Origin: CAZFDT01 sp964518335
GTDB lineage: Bacteria > Planctomycetota > Phycisphaerae > Phycisphaerales > Phycisphaeraceae
Direction of reading: 5' to 3'
NCBI GenBank assembly: GCA_964518335.1
Contig: CAZFDT010000023.1
Location: forward strand, 5,132-69,131
DNA: 64,000 nucleotides
Position 1 is the stretch's first letter. Each line of letters starts with the position of its first letter. The position numbers and the translations under genes are program-made. This document shows positions 52,093 to 61,124 of this stretch, piece after piece. The notes beneath the pieces were generated by a model that saw only the letters and a program-made list of their open reading frames with translations, was not told the DNA's origin and did no database searches.

Positions 52093-53462
52093 GCTCGGCC
52101 TCCCCTATCGCGCTGCCGGCAACTGTGTCGGCGCCGCGCCGGTTCGACGCGGTCGCCGCGTGGTTCGCCGCGCTCTGCTTCGTGCTGGCGGGCTATGCCA
52201 TCATGGGCAAGGGGTTTGCCTACCTGGGCGCGCCGCCGATGTTCATCGGCGAGGTGTTGCTGGCGGGCGGGCTGGTGCTGCTGTTGGCCTGCCCGGCGTG
52301 GCGGAAGCTGCTGGACGTGCCCGTCATCTGGTGGCTGATACTGCTGTCGATATGGGGCCTGGCGCAGACGCTGCCTTATCTGAGCAAGTACAAGGCCGAC
52401 GCTCTGCGCGACGCGGTGATCTTCGGTTACGGCGCGTTCACATTCATCGTCGCCGCCTGGATCATCGCCCGGCCGCAGCTCATCGGCACGCTGGTGCAGC
52501 GCTACCAGCGCTTCGTCATCCCCTTCCTGTTGCTCATCCCCGTCCTGTGGCTGGGTCAGCAGTTGCTGCAGCATCGCCTGCCGCGCTGGCCCTGGTCGCC
52601 GCACGTCACGGTGCTGTGGCTCAAGGCCGCCGACGTGCTCGTCCACCTCGGCGGCGTCGCGGCGCTGGCCTGCGTCGGCCTGTTCCCGCGAAAGAGCCTG
52701 TTCTGGCCTCTGCTCGTTCTGCTCAACGTCGCCATCACCGGCGTGGTCAACCGCGGCGGACTCGTCTCGTTCTCTTTTGTCGTGCTCCTGGCGTTCTGCT
52801 TCTACCCGCAGAGCACGTGGGTCCGGCGCATGGTGATCGTCGGACTCTTCGCCACCATCGCGCTGGCGGCGATCAACCCCGAGATCAAGACGCCCAACGA
52901 TCGACGCAAAATCTCGTTCGAGCAGCTTTCCACCAACGTCGTGAGCCTCGTCAGCAACGTGAACAAGGGCGACCTCGACGGCACCAAACGCTGGCGACTG
53001 GATTGGTGGAACAAGATCATCGACTACACCCTGTTCGGCCCCTATTTCTGGACAGGCAAGGGTTACGGCGTCAACCTCGCCAACGACGATGGCTTCCAGG
53101 TGGATCTCGAATACGAGTCGCTCCGCAGCCCGCACAACGGCCACCTCACCGTCCTGGCCCGCAGCGGCGTGCCCGGCATGGCGATCTGGATCGGACTGCA
53201 CGCCTCCTTCGCACTCATGATGATCAACGCCATCCGCCGCGCCACCGCCGCCGGCGATCACCTGTGGCGCAGTCTGTTCGTGTTCATCCTGGCGTACTGG
53301 TGCGGGTTCATGCTCAACGCCAGCTTCGACGTGTTCATCGAGGGCCCGATGGGCGGCGTCTGGTTCTGGTCGCTTATCGGGGTGGGTGTCGCCGCGGTGT
53401 GGGTGTACCGCCACGATCCGGCGGCGGCAGGACTTGAGGGGAGCGTGCAGCCATGCGTGTGA
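52089..53462 (+). CDS. O-antigen polymerase/ligase-like protein (457 aa)
   Basis: About ten to twelve transmembrane segments and a large loop with the sequence RSPHNGHLTVLARSGVPGM near residue 345 match the Wzy/WaaL (O-antigen ligase) superfamily, whose key residues are an Arg and a His in that loop. It would polymerise or transfer repeat units on the periplasmic face. The start TTG overlaps the stop of the flippase gene (TTGA), and its end overlaps the GT4 gene by ten bases. Which of polymerase or ligase it is cannot be told. Confidence 0.85.
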   Translation: MSSASPIALPATVSAPRRFDAVAAWFAALCFVLAGYAIMGKGFAYLGAPPMFIGEVLLAGGLVLLLACPAWRKLLDVPVIWWLILLSIWGLAQTLPYLSKYKADALRDAVIFGYGAFTFIVAAWIIARPQLIGTLVQRYQRFVIPFLLLIPVLWLGQQLLQHRLPRWPWSPHVTVLWLKAADVLVHLGGVAALACVGLFPRKSLFWPLLVLLNVAITGVVNRGGLVSFSFVVLLAFCFYPQSTWVRRMVIVGLFATIALAAINPEIKTPNDRRKISFEQLSTNVVSLVSNVNKGDLDGTKRWRLDWWNKIIDYTLFGPYFWTGKGYGVNLANDDGFQVDLEYESLRSPHNGHLTVLARSGVPGMAIWIGLHASFALMMINAIRRATAAGDHLWRSLFVFILAYWCGFMLNASFDVFIEGPMGGVWFWSLIGVGVAAVWVYRHDPAAAGLEGSVQPCV

Positions 53463-54688
53463 TGGTCGTCCACAACTATTACCAACAGGCCGGCGGCGAA
53501 GACTATGTCGTGCGCGACGAGATTGCACTGCTCAAAGCGCATGGGCATGACGTGCACACCTTCTTCCGTCACAACGACGCGATCAAGTCGATGTCGTCGT
53601 TGGCCGTGGCGCAGGCGACGATCTGGAACGGCGCCATCGCCGCGGAGCTGCACGCCGAGGTCAAGCGTTTCAAGCCGGCCGTCGTCCACTTTCACAACAC
53701 TTTTCCACTGATCTCCCCGGCGGCGTACCGCGCGGCACGCAAGGCCGGGGCGGCGATCGTGCAGACGCTGCACAACTTCAGGCTCACGTGCAACAACGGC
53801 GTGCTGCTGCGCGACGGCAAGGTGTGCGAGGACTGCGTCGGGCGCATGGTCGCCTGGCCGGGCGTGCTGCGCGGCTGTTACCGTGGCAGCGTGTGCGCCA
53901 GCGCCGGGGTGGCGGCGATGACGGCCACGCATCGCCTGCTGGGCACGTGGAAATATGCCGTGGACGCCTACATCGCGCTGTCGAATTTCCAGCGTGAGCG
54001 CTTGGTGAAGGCCGGCGTGCCCGACACGAAGCTGCACATCAAGCCCAACTTCGCTTACGACCCCGGCCCGCCCAGCGCCCAGCGCGGGGACTATGCGATG
54101 TACCTGGGTCGCCTGTCGCCTGAGAAGGGCGTGGCGGTGCTGGTGGACGCCTGGCGGCGAGTGGACGGCCGTGTGCCGTTGCGCCTGGTGGGCGGCGGAC
54201 CGCTGCAGCCTCTGGCGGAGGAGGCGCAGCGGACCATCCCAGGCGTGCAGTGGTTGACGAACCAGAGCGACGAGCAGGTGCGGGCGTTGATGGCGGGGGC
54301 GCGATGCCTGGTCGTACCGTCGGTGAATTACGAGGGGTTTCCGCGCGTGCTCGTGGAAGCGTGCAGTCACGGCACGCCGCAGATCGCCTCGGGCTTCGGA
54401 TCGCTGGCCGAGTGGGTGGTGGACGGTCAGACGGGTCTGCACTTTGAGCCGGGCAATGCGGAAGACCTGGCGGCGAAGGTGCTGTCGTTCTTCGCCGACC
54501 CTGCTCGAGAGACGGCCATGCGGAGGGCGGCACGGGCCAAGTTCGACGGTGAGTTGTCCGATGAAATGAACTATCGGCAGTTGATGACCATCTACGCCGC
54601 GGCCCAGCAGCGCCGCGCGGGGCGCGATGCTGCGCAGATAACACCAGTGGACGTGACGACCAAGTCCGCGGCCATGGGAGTGAGGTGA
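53453..54688 (+). CDS. Family 4 glycosyltransferase
   Basis: A 411-residue GT-B enzyme. The N-terminal domain starts MRVMVVHNYYQQAGGEDYVV, with an inserted Cys-rich loop (CEDCVGRMVAWPGVLRGC) that is common in this GT4 subgroup. The C-terminal domain has the donor site: YLGRLSPEKGVAVLVDAWR, LVGGGPL and EGFPRVLVEACSHGTP, the retaining E-x7-E motif. It probably adds one sugar of the repeat unit. Confidence 0.92.
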   Translation: MRVMVVHNYYQQAGGEDYVVRDEIALLKAHGHDVHTFFRHNDAIKSMSSLAVAQATIWNGAIAAELHAEVKRFKPAVVHFHNTFPLISPAAYRAARKAGAAIVQTLHNFRLTCNNGVLLRDGKVCEDCVGRMVAWPGVLRGCYRGSVCASAGVAAMTATHRLLGTWKYAVDAYIALSNFQRERLVKAGVPDTKLHIKPNFAYDPGPPSAQRGDYAMYLGRLSPEKGVAVLVDAWRRVDGRVPLRLVGGGPLQPLAEEAQRTIPGVQWLTNQSDEQVRALMAGARCLVVPSVNYEGFPRVLVEACSHGTPQIASGFGSLAEWVVDGQTGLHFEPGNAEDLAAKVLSFFADPARETAMRRAARAKFDGELSDEMNYRQLMTIYAAAQQRRAGRDAAQITPVDVTTKSAAMGVR

Positions 54689-54691
54689 ACC

Positions 54692-55441
54692 GTGAGAGCT
54701 GTCATCCTCGCCGGCGGCAAAGGCCGTCGGCTCGAACCCTACACGATCAACTTTCCCAAGCCGCTGGTCCCGGTGGGTGATATGCCCATCCTCGAAATCG
54801 TCGTGCGCCAGCTCAGGCGTGCCGGGTTCGACCACATCACGCTCGCCGTCGGCCATCTGGCGTCGCTGTTGCAGGCCTATTTCGGCGACGGGTCCAAGTG
54901 GGGCGTCCGCATCGACTACTCCTTCGAGGAAAAGCCGCTGGGCACTGTCGCACCGCTCACGCTGATCGACGACCTGCCCGAGACGTTTCTGGTGATGAAC
55001 GGCGACATCCTCACGACGCTGCACTACGACGAGCTTATCGCCGACCACATACACACCGGCGCCGATCTGACCATCGCCTGCCACCGCTGCCACGCCAAGA
55101 TCGACCTGGGCGTGATCGAGTTCGACCATCGCCGGCAGGTGGTGGGCTACCGCGAGAAGCCGACGTTGCCCTACGACGTGTCGATGGGCGTGTACATCTT
55201 CAGCCGCCGCGTCGTGGATCGGCTGGAGCGCGACACCTACATCGACCTGCCCTCGCTGGTGCATCGACTCATCGAGGAGAAGGCGGTGGTCAAGGTGTTT
55301 CTGGGCGAGCACGAGTGGCTGGATATCGGTCGGCCCGATGACTACGGCCGAGCGTCACAGCGTTTCAACGAAATCCGCGACCAGTTCCTGCCTGCGGAAG
55401 GCGCCGAAACAGTCGCGGCGAGGGAGAAGGCGTGCGTATGA
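54692..55441 (+). CDS. Sugar-phosphate nucleotidyltransferase
   Basis: The 249-residue protein begins AVILAGGKGRRLEPYTINFPK, the nucleotide-binding signature of sugar nucleotidyltransferases (GGxGxRL then FPKPLVPV). Later MNGDILTTLHY holds the Asp that binds metal, and YREKPTLPYDVSMGVYIF follows. The protein is of the short form without the C-terminal left-handed beta helix, as in mannose-1-phosphate guanylyltransferase-like or glucose-1-phosphate cytidylyltransferase-like enzymes. The exact base and sugar are not assigned. GTG 54692 is the start; its stop overlaps the epimerase start as ATGA. Confidence 0.88.
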   Translation: MRAVILAGGKGRRLEPYTINFPKPLVPVGDMPILEIVVRQLRRAGFDHITLAVGHLASLLQAYFGDGSKWGVRIDYSFEEKPLGTVAPLTLIDDLPETFLVMNGDILTTLHYDELIADHIHTGADLTIACHRCHAKIDLGVIEFDHRRQVVGYREKPTLPYDVSMGVYIFSRRVVDRLERDTYIDLPSLVHRLIEEKAVVKVFLGEHEWLDIGRPDDYGRASQRFNEIRDQFLPAEGAETVAAREKACV

Positions 55442-56397
55442 AGACGATCGTGATTGGCGGCGCGGGTTATGTCGGGTCGGCAGTGGTCGCCGAACTGCAC
55501 GGTCACGGGTACGACGTGACGGTGTTCGATCGCATGCTGTTTGGCGCCGAATCGATGGTCCCGTTCCTGCAGCAGCCGCGGTTTCGTCTGGTGAAGGGCG
55601 ACATCCGCGACGAGACGGCGATCGAGCGGGCAGTGCGCGGGCACGAAGCGGTGGTCCTGCTGGCGGCGATTGTCGGCGAGCCGGCGTGCAACCGGGACAA
55701 GGAGTTGGCGCGTCAGACCAATTTGGACGGCGCGATGCACGTGCTCGACGCGGCCAAGCAAGCTGGCGCGGCCCGTTTCGTCTTCGCCAGCACCTGCAGC
55801 AACTACGGCGTGGCCGACACGAGCAAGCCCGTGGGCGAGACGGCGCCGCTCAACCCCATTTCCGTTTACAGCGAGACCAAAGTCGAGGCCGAAAAACGCA
55901 TCCTCGCCACCACGGGCACGCTCACGCCGACCGTGCTGCGACTGAGCACGGCCTTTGGCGTGTCGTCGCGCATGCGGTTTGACCTGATGGTCAGTGACTT
56001 CACTCTCGCCGCGGTGCGCGACCGCAAGGTGACGATCTACGGCGAACAATATTGGCGTCCGTTCGTCCACGTCAATGACATCGCCGCCGTGATTCGCATG
56101 ACGCTCGAAGCTGATCCCGCGATCGTCGGCCGGCAGGTGTTCAACGTCGGCGGCGACGCGAACAACGTGACGAAACTGCAATTGGGCGAAATCGTGAAGC
56201 AGGAGATTCCGGAAGCCGAACTGGCATTCGTCCAGCAGAATCAGGACCCGCGCAGCTACCGGGTCGATTTCACGAAGGTCAAGCAGGCCCTGGGCTTTGC
56301 GCCCAAGTGGTCGATCCGCGATGGCGTGCGCGAGCTGCGCGACGCCCTGGAGGCGGGCGTGTGGCCCGATCCGATGGCGGCCAAATACCGCAACTGA
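55438..56397 (+). CDS. NAD-dependent nucleotide-sugar epimerase/dehydratase
   Basis: A 319-residue extended SDR with the NAD-binding motif VIGGAGYVGSAVVAEL, an ST region (FASTCSNYGV) and SVYSETKVEAEK with the YxxxK catalytic pair. It probably converts the nucleotide sugar made by the adjacent nucleotidyltransferase, for example by 4,6-dehydration or epimerisation. It overlaps both neighbours by a few bases. Sugar specificity is unknown. Confidence 0.9.
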   Translation: MKTIVIGGAGYVGSAVVAELHGHGYDVTVFDRMLFGAESMVPFLQQPRFRLVKGDIRDETAIERAVRGHEAVVLLAAIVGEPACNRDKELARQTNLDGAMHVLDAAKQAGAARFVFASTCSNYGVADTSKPVGETAPLNPISVYSETKVEAEKRILATTGTLTPTVLRLSTAFGVSSRMRFDLMVSDFTLAAVRDRKVTIYGEQYWRPFVHVNDIAAVIRMTLEADPAIVGRQVFNVGGDANNVTKLQLGEIVKQEIPEAELAFVQQNQDPRSYRVDFTKVKQALGFAPKWSIRDGVRELRDALEAGVWPDPMAAKYRN

Positions 56398-56399
56398 CC

Positions 56400-57569
56400 A
56401 TGAAGCGCTACTTACTTTCCGATGCCGACCTGGGTCGTGAGGAAGCCGACGCCGTCGCCGACGTGGTGATGAGCAAGTGGCTGTCGATCGGACCTCGCAC
56501 CGACGAGTTCGAGAAGCGCTTTGCCGCGCACATGGGCGTGTCGCATGCCGTCGCGGTGGCCAATTGCACGTGTGCGCTGCACCTGGCGATGATGGCGCTG
56601 GACCTTGGGCCGGGCGACGAGGTGCTCGTGCCCAGCTATACGTTCGTGGCCACGGTCAACGCGGTGCGCTACGTCGGGGCGACGCCGGTGTTCGTCGATA
56701 TCGTCGGCGATCGCGACCTGAACATGGACCCTGCCGATGCCGCGGGGAAGGTGACGCCGCGCACACGTGCGATCGTGCCTGTGCATATGGCCGGGTTTCC
56801 CGCCGACATGCACGCCCTGATGGCGCTGGCCCGCCGGCACAACCTGCGCGTCGTCGAGGACGCCTGCCACGCCATCGGCGCCACGGCGACATACGAGGAC
56901 CGCAAGGCCGGCGCCATCGGCGACATCGGCTGCTTCAGCTTCTTCGCCAACAAGAACCTCGTCACCGGCGAGGGCGGCATGCTCATCACCGGCGACGAGG
57001 CGATCGCCCGGCGACTCAAGCTCATTCGCTCGCACGGCATGACCAAGAGCAGTTGGGACAAGGCCTCGGGCCGCGCCACCAGCTACGACGTGGTCGAGCT
57101 GGGCTTCAACTTCCGCCCGACCGAGCTCACTGCAGCGCTGGGCCTGGTGCAGCTCGGCAAGCTGGACACCAACAACGCCCGTCGTCGCGAGTTGGTGCGG
57201 CGTTACCGTCGGCAACTGGCCAATGTGCCGGGCATCGTGATCCCCTTCGCCGATCGCCTGGACGACAGCGCCCATCATGTGTTCCCGATCGTGCTGGGCG
57301 ACGCGGCGTGGCGTCAACCGTTGCGCGACGCGCTGGAGCAGCGGGGCGTGCAGACCACCATCCACTACCAGCCGGTGCATCAGTTTTCGCATAACGCCGA
57401 CGTGGCCGTGGGTGTGAGCCTGCCGCGAACCGAAGACGTGGCGGCCCGTGAGCTGACGCTGCCGCTGCATCCGTTATTGGAACCGGCCGATATCGACGAA
57501 ATATGTGCCCGGTTCAGGCTCGCCATGGACGATGTAGTCCCGGCGATGATCGAGCCGGTCAAGGCATGA
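56400..57569 (+). CDS. DegT/DnrJ/EryC1/StrS aminotransferase
   Basis: The 389-residue PLP enzyme has the family pattern: GVSHAVAVANCTCALHLAMMAL, the PLP-binding EDACHAIGA, and the active Lys in FFANKNLVTGEGGMLI. It transaminates a 4-keto- or 3-keto-sugar nucleotide. With the nucleotidyltransferase and epimerase before it, an amino-sugar nucleotide pathway is likely, consistent with the polysaccharide deacetylase that follows. ATG 56400 is two bases after the previous stop. Confidence 0.93.
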   Translation: MKRYLLSDADLGREEADAVADVVMSKWLSIGPRTDEFEKRFAAHMGVSHAVAVANCTCALHLAMMALDLGPGDEVLVPSYTFVATVNAVRYVGATPVFVDIVGDRDLNMDPADAAGKVTPRTRAIVPVHMAGFPADMHALMALARRHNLRVVEDACHAIGATATYEDRKAGAIGDIGCFSFFANKNLVTGEGGMLITGDEAIARRLKLIRSHGMTKSSWDKASGRATSYDVVELGFNFRPTELTAALGLVQLGKLDTNNARRRELVRRYRRQLANVPGIVIPFADRLDDSAHHVFPIVLGDAAWRQPLRDALEQRGVQTTIHYQPVHQFSHNADVAVGVSLPRTEDVAARELTLPLHPLLEPADIDEICARFRLAMDDVVPAMIEPVKA

Positions 57570-58441
57570 CCCAGGAACCTTTCCCGCACAACCAGAGCGG
57601 GGCCAGACGAATGAGTGGTGCGAACATGGCCAAGGCGACGATCACGACGAGCTGGGACGACGGTCACGAACTGGACCTGCGCCTGGCGGACATGCTCTCA
57701 CGCCATGGCTTGCGCGGCACGTTCTACATCCCGCGCCAGGGCGAGCAGCCGGTGATGAGCGACGCCCAGATCCGACAACTGTCGCAGACCCACGAGATCG
57801 GCGGGCACACGCTCACTCACCCGGAGTTGACCAGACTCAGCGACGACGACGCCCGCCGGGAAATCGTCGGCTGCCGCGACTGGCTCACGGACGTGCTGGG
57901 CGGCCCGATTCGCATGTTCTGCCCGCCCCGAGGCAAGTTCCGACCACAGCACCGCACCATCATGCTCGACGCCGGGTTCATCGGCTTCCGCACCGTCGAG
58001 TGCTGGTCGATCGATGGCCCGCGCCGCTTCAGCGGCATCATGGAACTGCCCACCACCTGCCAGGCCTACCCCCACGGCCTGCGGCCTTACCTGACCAACC
58101 TCCTCAAACGCCGCAACGGCTCGGGCATCGGCCTGCTCGCCCGCGCCTATCGCCGCGACTGGGTCGCTCAGACCCTGCGTGCGGCGCAGTTGACCCTTCA
58201 CACCGGCGGCAGCTTCCATCTGTGGGGCCACTCCTGGGAGATCGAGGCCCTGGACCTGTGGCCGTCACTCGACCGACTGCTGGCAGCCCTGGGTGAGCTG
58301 GCCCGTCACGCTCACGTGATGACCAACGGGCAGGTCTGTCGCACGGCCACCTGGCGTCGCCTCCGCCGACGGCAAGCCGCCAGCATTAACGCCCCGGTTC
58401 CGAGCAAGTCCAACGAAGCCGCGGCGTCCCACGACGCCTGA
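57566..58441 (+). CDS. Polysaccharide deacetylase family protein
   Basis: A 291-residue NodB-homology enzyme. Motif 1 TTSWDDGHELD (metal and base Asp) and motif 2 GGHTLTHPEL (HxxxH) are intact, followed by CPPRGKFRP (motif 3) and a His in HLWGHSWEI. It removes acetyl groups from an N-acetylated sugar, probably on the exported polymer or its precursor. No signal peptide is visible, so it is either cytoplasmic or exported otherwise. ATG 57566 overlaps the aminotransferase stop as ATGA. It is the last plus-strand gene of the operon. Confidence 0.9.
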   Translation: MTQEPFPHNQSGARRMSGANMAKATITTSWDDGHELDLRLADMLSRHGLRGTFYIPRQGEQPVMSDAQIRQLSQTHEIGGHTLTHPELTRLSDDDARREIVGCRDWLTDVLGGPIRMFCPPRGKFRPQHRTIMLDAGFIGFRTVECWSIDGPRRFSGIMELPTTCQAYPHGLRPYLTNLLKRRNGSGIGLLARAYRRDWVAQTLRAAQLTLHTGGSFHLWGHSWEIEALDLWPSLDRLLAALGELARHAHVMTNGQVCRTATWRRLRRRQAASINAPVPSKSNEAAASHDA

Positions 58442-58451
58442 TCGCACCGCA

Positions 58452-60884
58452 TCACTTGCGCATCGCGGCAGCCGTGGCGTCGTCGCGGACGACCTTGATG
58501 TCGTCGGTGCTCCAGTCGCGCGCGTTGTCGCCGTTGCGGTGGGGCGGTGTGACGATGCCGGCGGTCACGTCGCCCAGCTCCTTCATGTCGAGGTCGTCGC
58601 GGGCGTAGGCGGAGCTGGCATCGGAAAAGACGGCGGCGGCGAGCACGCCCGAGCCCAGGTTCTCCAGGTCGCTGTCGCCCACGACCTCGTCGCCGGTGGT
58701 GCGGTTGAAGATGACCCCCAGCACCTGGGCGCCGACCATCTTGAGGTAGGAGCGCATCTTGTCGTAGCCGGCCTGCGACTGGCCGGGCGAGATCACCGCC
58801 ACGGCGCCGTCGCACTTGGCGGTGACGAGCAGGGCCTCGACGCTGCCGGGGATGGGGCCGGTGTCGAAGAGGATCAGGTCGTACTGCGTCGCCGCCTCGC
58901 CGATGAGGCGCTCGACGAAGGCCGGCGACAGCTTGCCGATGTGCAGGGGCGTGGCGAACACGGCCGGCAGGAGCGTGAGGTTGGGCACGCTGGCGGGCAC
59001 GGCGCACTGTTGCAGTGATCCGCCGTCGAGCATCCCGGCGATGCCGATCTTCACCGGCGTGCGCGTGGTCAGGGCGCGAGACTCGTTCTGGCCCATGCAG
59101 CCGATGTCCATGAGCAGGCCATCGACGGTGGGGTGCTTCTCGAGTGCAAGGCCGCAGACACTGTTCGTCGTGGTGCGGGTGCCGAGGCCACTTCCGGGGG
59201 CGGGGGCGGGGGCGGGGGAGCGGGCGATGCGGCTGGCCAGGTCGCAATCGACCAGCAGCGTGCGCGTGCCCGACAGGGCCAGCGACGTGCCCAGGCCCAC
59301 CAGGACGCTGGTGCGGCCGTCGCCGCGCTGCGGACTGGTGAACGCGAAGGATTTCTGACCGTGCTGCATCGCACGAATCTGCAGGATCGCACGGATCTGG
59401 TGGATCGACGCGGCGCCCTCGTCGAGCACGGAACCGCCCGCGGCCAGGCGTCGGCTCGACGCCACGGTGGGCACGGCCCCGAGCACGGGCACGTCCTCGC
59501 CTTCCGACGAGATGGTCGCCGGCAAGTCCTGCGTGCCGCCCGACGACGCCAGCGCCACGACGGTCTTGATCTGCGCCGTCGCCGCCGCCGCTGCAGTGGC
59601 CGCCGCCGACTTCGTCGCCGCGATCGCCTGACGCGACCAGCGCATGTCCTGCACGAACGCCAGGCCCATGCCCAGCAGCATGCCCAGCACGCCGCCCAGC
59701 GCCAGCACCCGCGCCGGCTGCGGCTTGGCGGGCTTGAGCGGAACCTGCGCCGGCTCGATCACCGCCAGCGGCAGCCGCGTCGCCTTGGCCGCCATCGCGT
59801 GCTGCTCGTCAAGCGCCCGGCGAATCTCGTCCTGGTGGTGACGGCTCTGCTCCAGCTTCTGCTGCAGCAGATCGCGCAGGCCCTGGGCCACGGCGTGGCG
59901 ACTGTCGGCGTAACGCCGCCGCACATCGGTGTAGCGGGACATCAGCTCCTGACGCCGCGGGTGATTCTCCCCCCATGACGGCGGCAGGTCGTCGATCATG
60001 CGGCGAAGCTGCGCCAGCTCGGACTGCATCAGGCGCACGCCCGCCAGGCCTTCCATGTCGTTGGTCGTGCCCAGCACGGTCGCCGCCAGCGGGAACAGCC
60101 GGTCCAGGTCGTCGCCCGACTCCAGGGCGGTGCGGTAGCGCACCTCGGCGTCGGCGACGGCAATCTCCGCCTGCGTCAGCGCCTCGCCCAGCCGGGACAA
60201 CTGCGCCGCGATCACCGTCGAGCTCACTGCCTCGCCGTCGGACACGGGGTCGATCAGCAGCTCGGCCGCCGGCGGCATATCGCCGCTGCTGGCCATCGGC
60301 GCCTGCGTGTCGTCGGCGTTCTTGACGATGTTCCAACCGCCGATCTGCGAGCGCTGCTTCTGCAGCCGCAGATACGCGGCCACGATGCTGTTGGTCAGCA
60401 GCGCCGCCTCGTCGGGATAGGGCGACTCGACGGTCACGCGGACGATCTCGTCCTTCGGGTCGGCCTCGATGCTCAGGCGCTTGCGCAACGCCGCCAGCGG
60501 CTGCTTGGCGTCGGCGAGCGTGCGCGACTGAGCCACGGCGTCCATGCGCAGCGCGGTCGCCAGCACCTCGGTGGTGCGGATGATCTCGCCGTGCGTCTGT
60601 GGGCTGGCGGCGGCCAGGGCGGGCTTGTCCAGCGGCGAGTTGTCGCGCAGGTTCTCGCGCCGGGCGACGTACACCTCGGCGGTGCTCTCGTAGATCGGCG
60701 TAGTCGTCTTCAGATAGGCCATCGCCCCGCCCAGGCCCAGCAACAGGCCCGCGCCGATCACCCAGTGCCCGCGCCACAGCACGTCGAGAATGGTCGTATC
60801 CGCATGCGCCCGCGCCGCGGTCAGAAAGTCGGTCGCCCGACGGTAGGGCGTGGGGCCATGTTGGTCCGTGCGTGCCTGGTTCAT
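58452..60884 (-). CDS. Wzz / tyrosine-kinase-like (BY-kinase) chain-length protein, degenerate P-loop
   Basis: The 810-residue protein has the two-part plan of exopolysaccharide tyrosine autokinases. Residues 40-60 are a transmembrane helix, a Wzz domain with long coiled coil follows (PIYESTAEVYVARRENL), the second membrane helix is near 390 (GGVLGMLLGMGLAFV) and the cytoplasmic ATPase begins near 500. The Walker A region reads RGDGRTSV, so the P-loop Lys is Arg; the Walker A' LLVDCDL and the DTGPIPGSVEAL segment remain. The C-terminal tail has no tyrosine cluster. Kinase activity is doubtful; chain-length control may remain. ATG 60884 has GGGAG at good spacing. It is convergent with the deacetylase gene. 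Confidence 0.85.
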   Translation of the reverse strand: MNQARTDQHGPTPYRRATDFLTAARAHADTTILDVLWRGHWVIGAGLLLGLGGAMAYLKTTTPIYESTAEVYVARRENLRDNSPLDKPALAAASPQTHGEIIRTTEVLATALRMDAVAQSRTLADAKQPLAALRKRLSIEADPKDEIVRVTVESPYPDEAALLTNSIVAAYLRLQKQRSQIGGWNIVKNADDTQAPMASSGDMPPAAELLIDPVSDGEAVSSTVIAAQLSRLGEALTQAEIAVADAEVRYRTALESGDDLDRLFPLAATVLGTTNDMEGLAGVRLMQSELAQLRRMIDDLPPSWGENHPRRQELMSRYTDVRRRYADSRHAVAQGLRDLLQQKLEQSRHHQDEIRRALDEQHAMAAKATRLPLAVIEPAQVPLKPAKPQPARVLALGGVLGMLLGMGLAFVQDMRWSRQAIAATKSAAATAAAAATAQIKTVVALASSGGTQDLPATISSEGEDVPVLGAVPTVASSRRLAAGGSVLDEGAASIHQIRAILQIRAMQHGQKSFAFTSPQRGDGRTSVLVGLGTSLALSGTRTLLVDCDLASRIARSPAPAPAPGSGLGTRTTTNSVCGLALEKHPTVDGLLMDIGCMGQNESRALTTRTPVKIGIAGMLDGGSLQQCAVPASVPNLTLLPAVFATPLHIGKLSPAFVERLIGEAATQYDLILFDTGPIPGSVEALLVTAKCDGAVAVISPGQSQAGYDKMRSYLKMVGAQVLGVIFNRTTGDEVVGDSDLENLGSGVLAAAVFSDASSAYARDDLDMKELGDVTAGIVTPPHRNGDNARDWSTDDIKVVRDDATAAAMRK

Positions 60885-61124
60885 TGCTTTCTCCCTCGCC
60901 GCGGGTGTCGTTCGATCGGTCCCGGGATTGACTGGCCCCATAGGTCCCACCCGCCCGCGGCGATCGCTGTGTCCGTCGCCCACCTTCGGCTCCCCACCAA
61001 TATCGAATCATCGAGGCGTGAAGGTGATGCGCCTTGCTGCCAACCCTAACCCCAATGTGGACCGAGTCAAGGGCTTTTTGCGGGCTGTGAAGATGGGTAG
61101 CTTTTTTCGGGCGGCGGGTCGGCG

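Noticed and set aside
51966..55312. Long minus-strand open frames opposite the O-antigen ligase, GT4 and nucleotidyltransferase genes
   Set aside because: Histidine/arginine/glutamine-rich sequence without family likeness, antisense to recognised genes.
59185..59222. GGGGGC hexamer repeat as a regulatory or mobile repeat
   Set aside because: It codes for an Ala-Pro linker in the Wzz-like protein and looks like ordinary low-complexity coding sequence.
60885..61124. Small plus-strand gene in the gap before the GT39 gene
   Set aside because: The frame continues antisense into the GT39 gene and its peptide has no family likeness or ribosome binding site; I saw nothing else in this gap.
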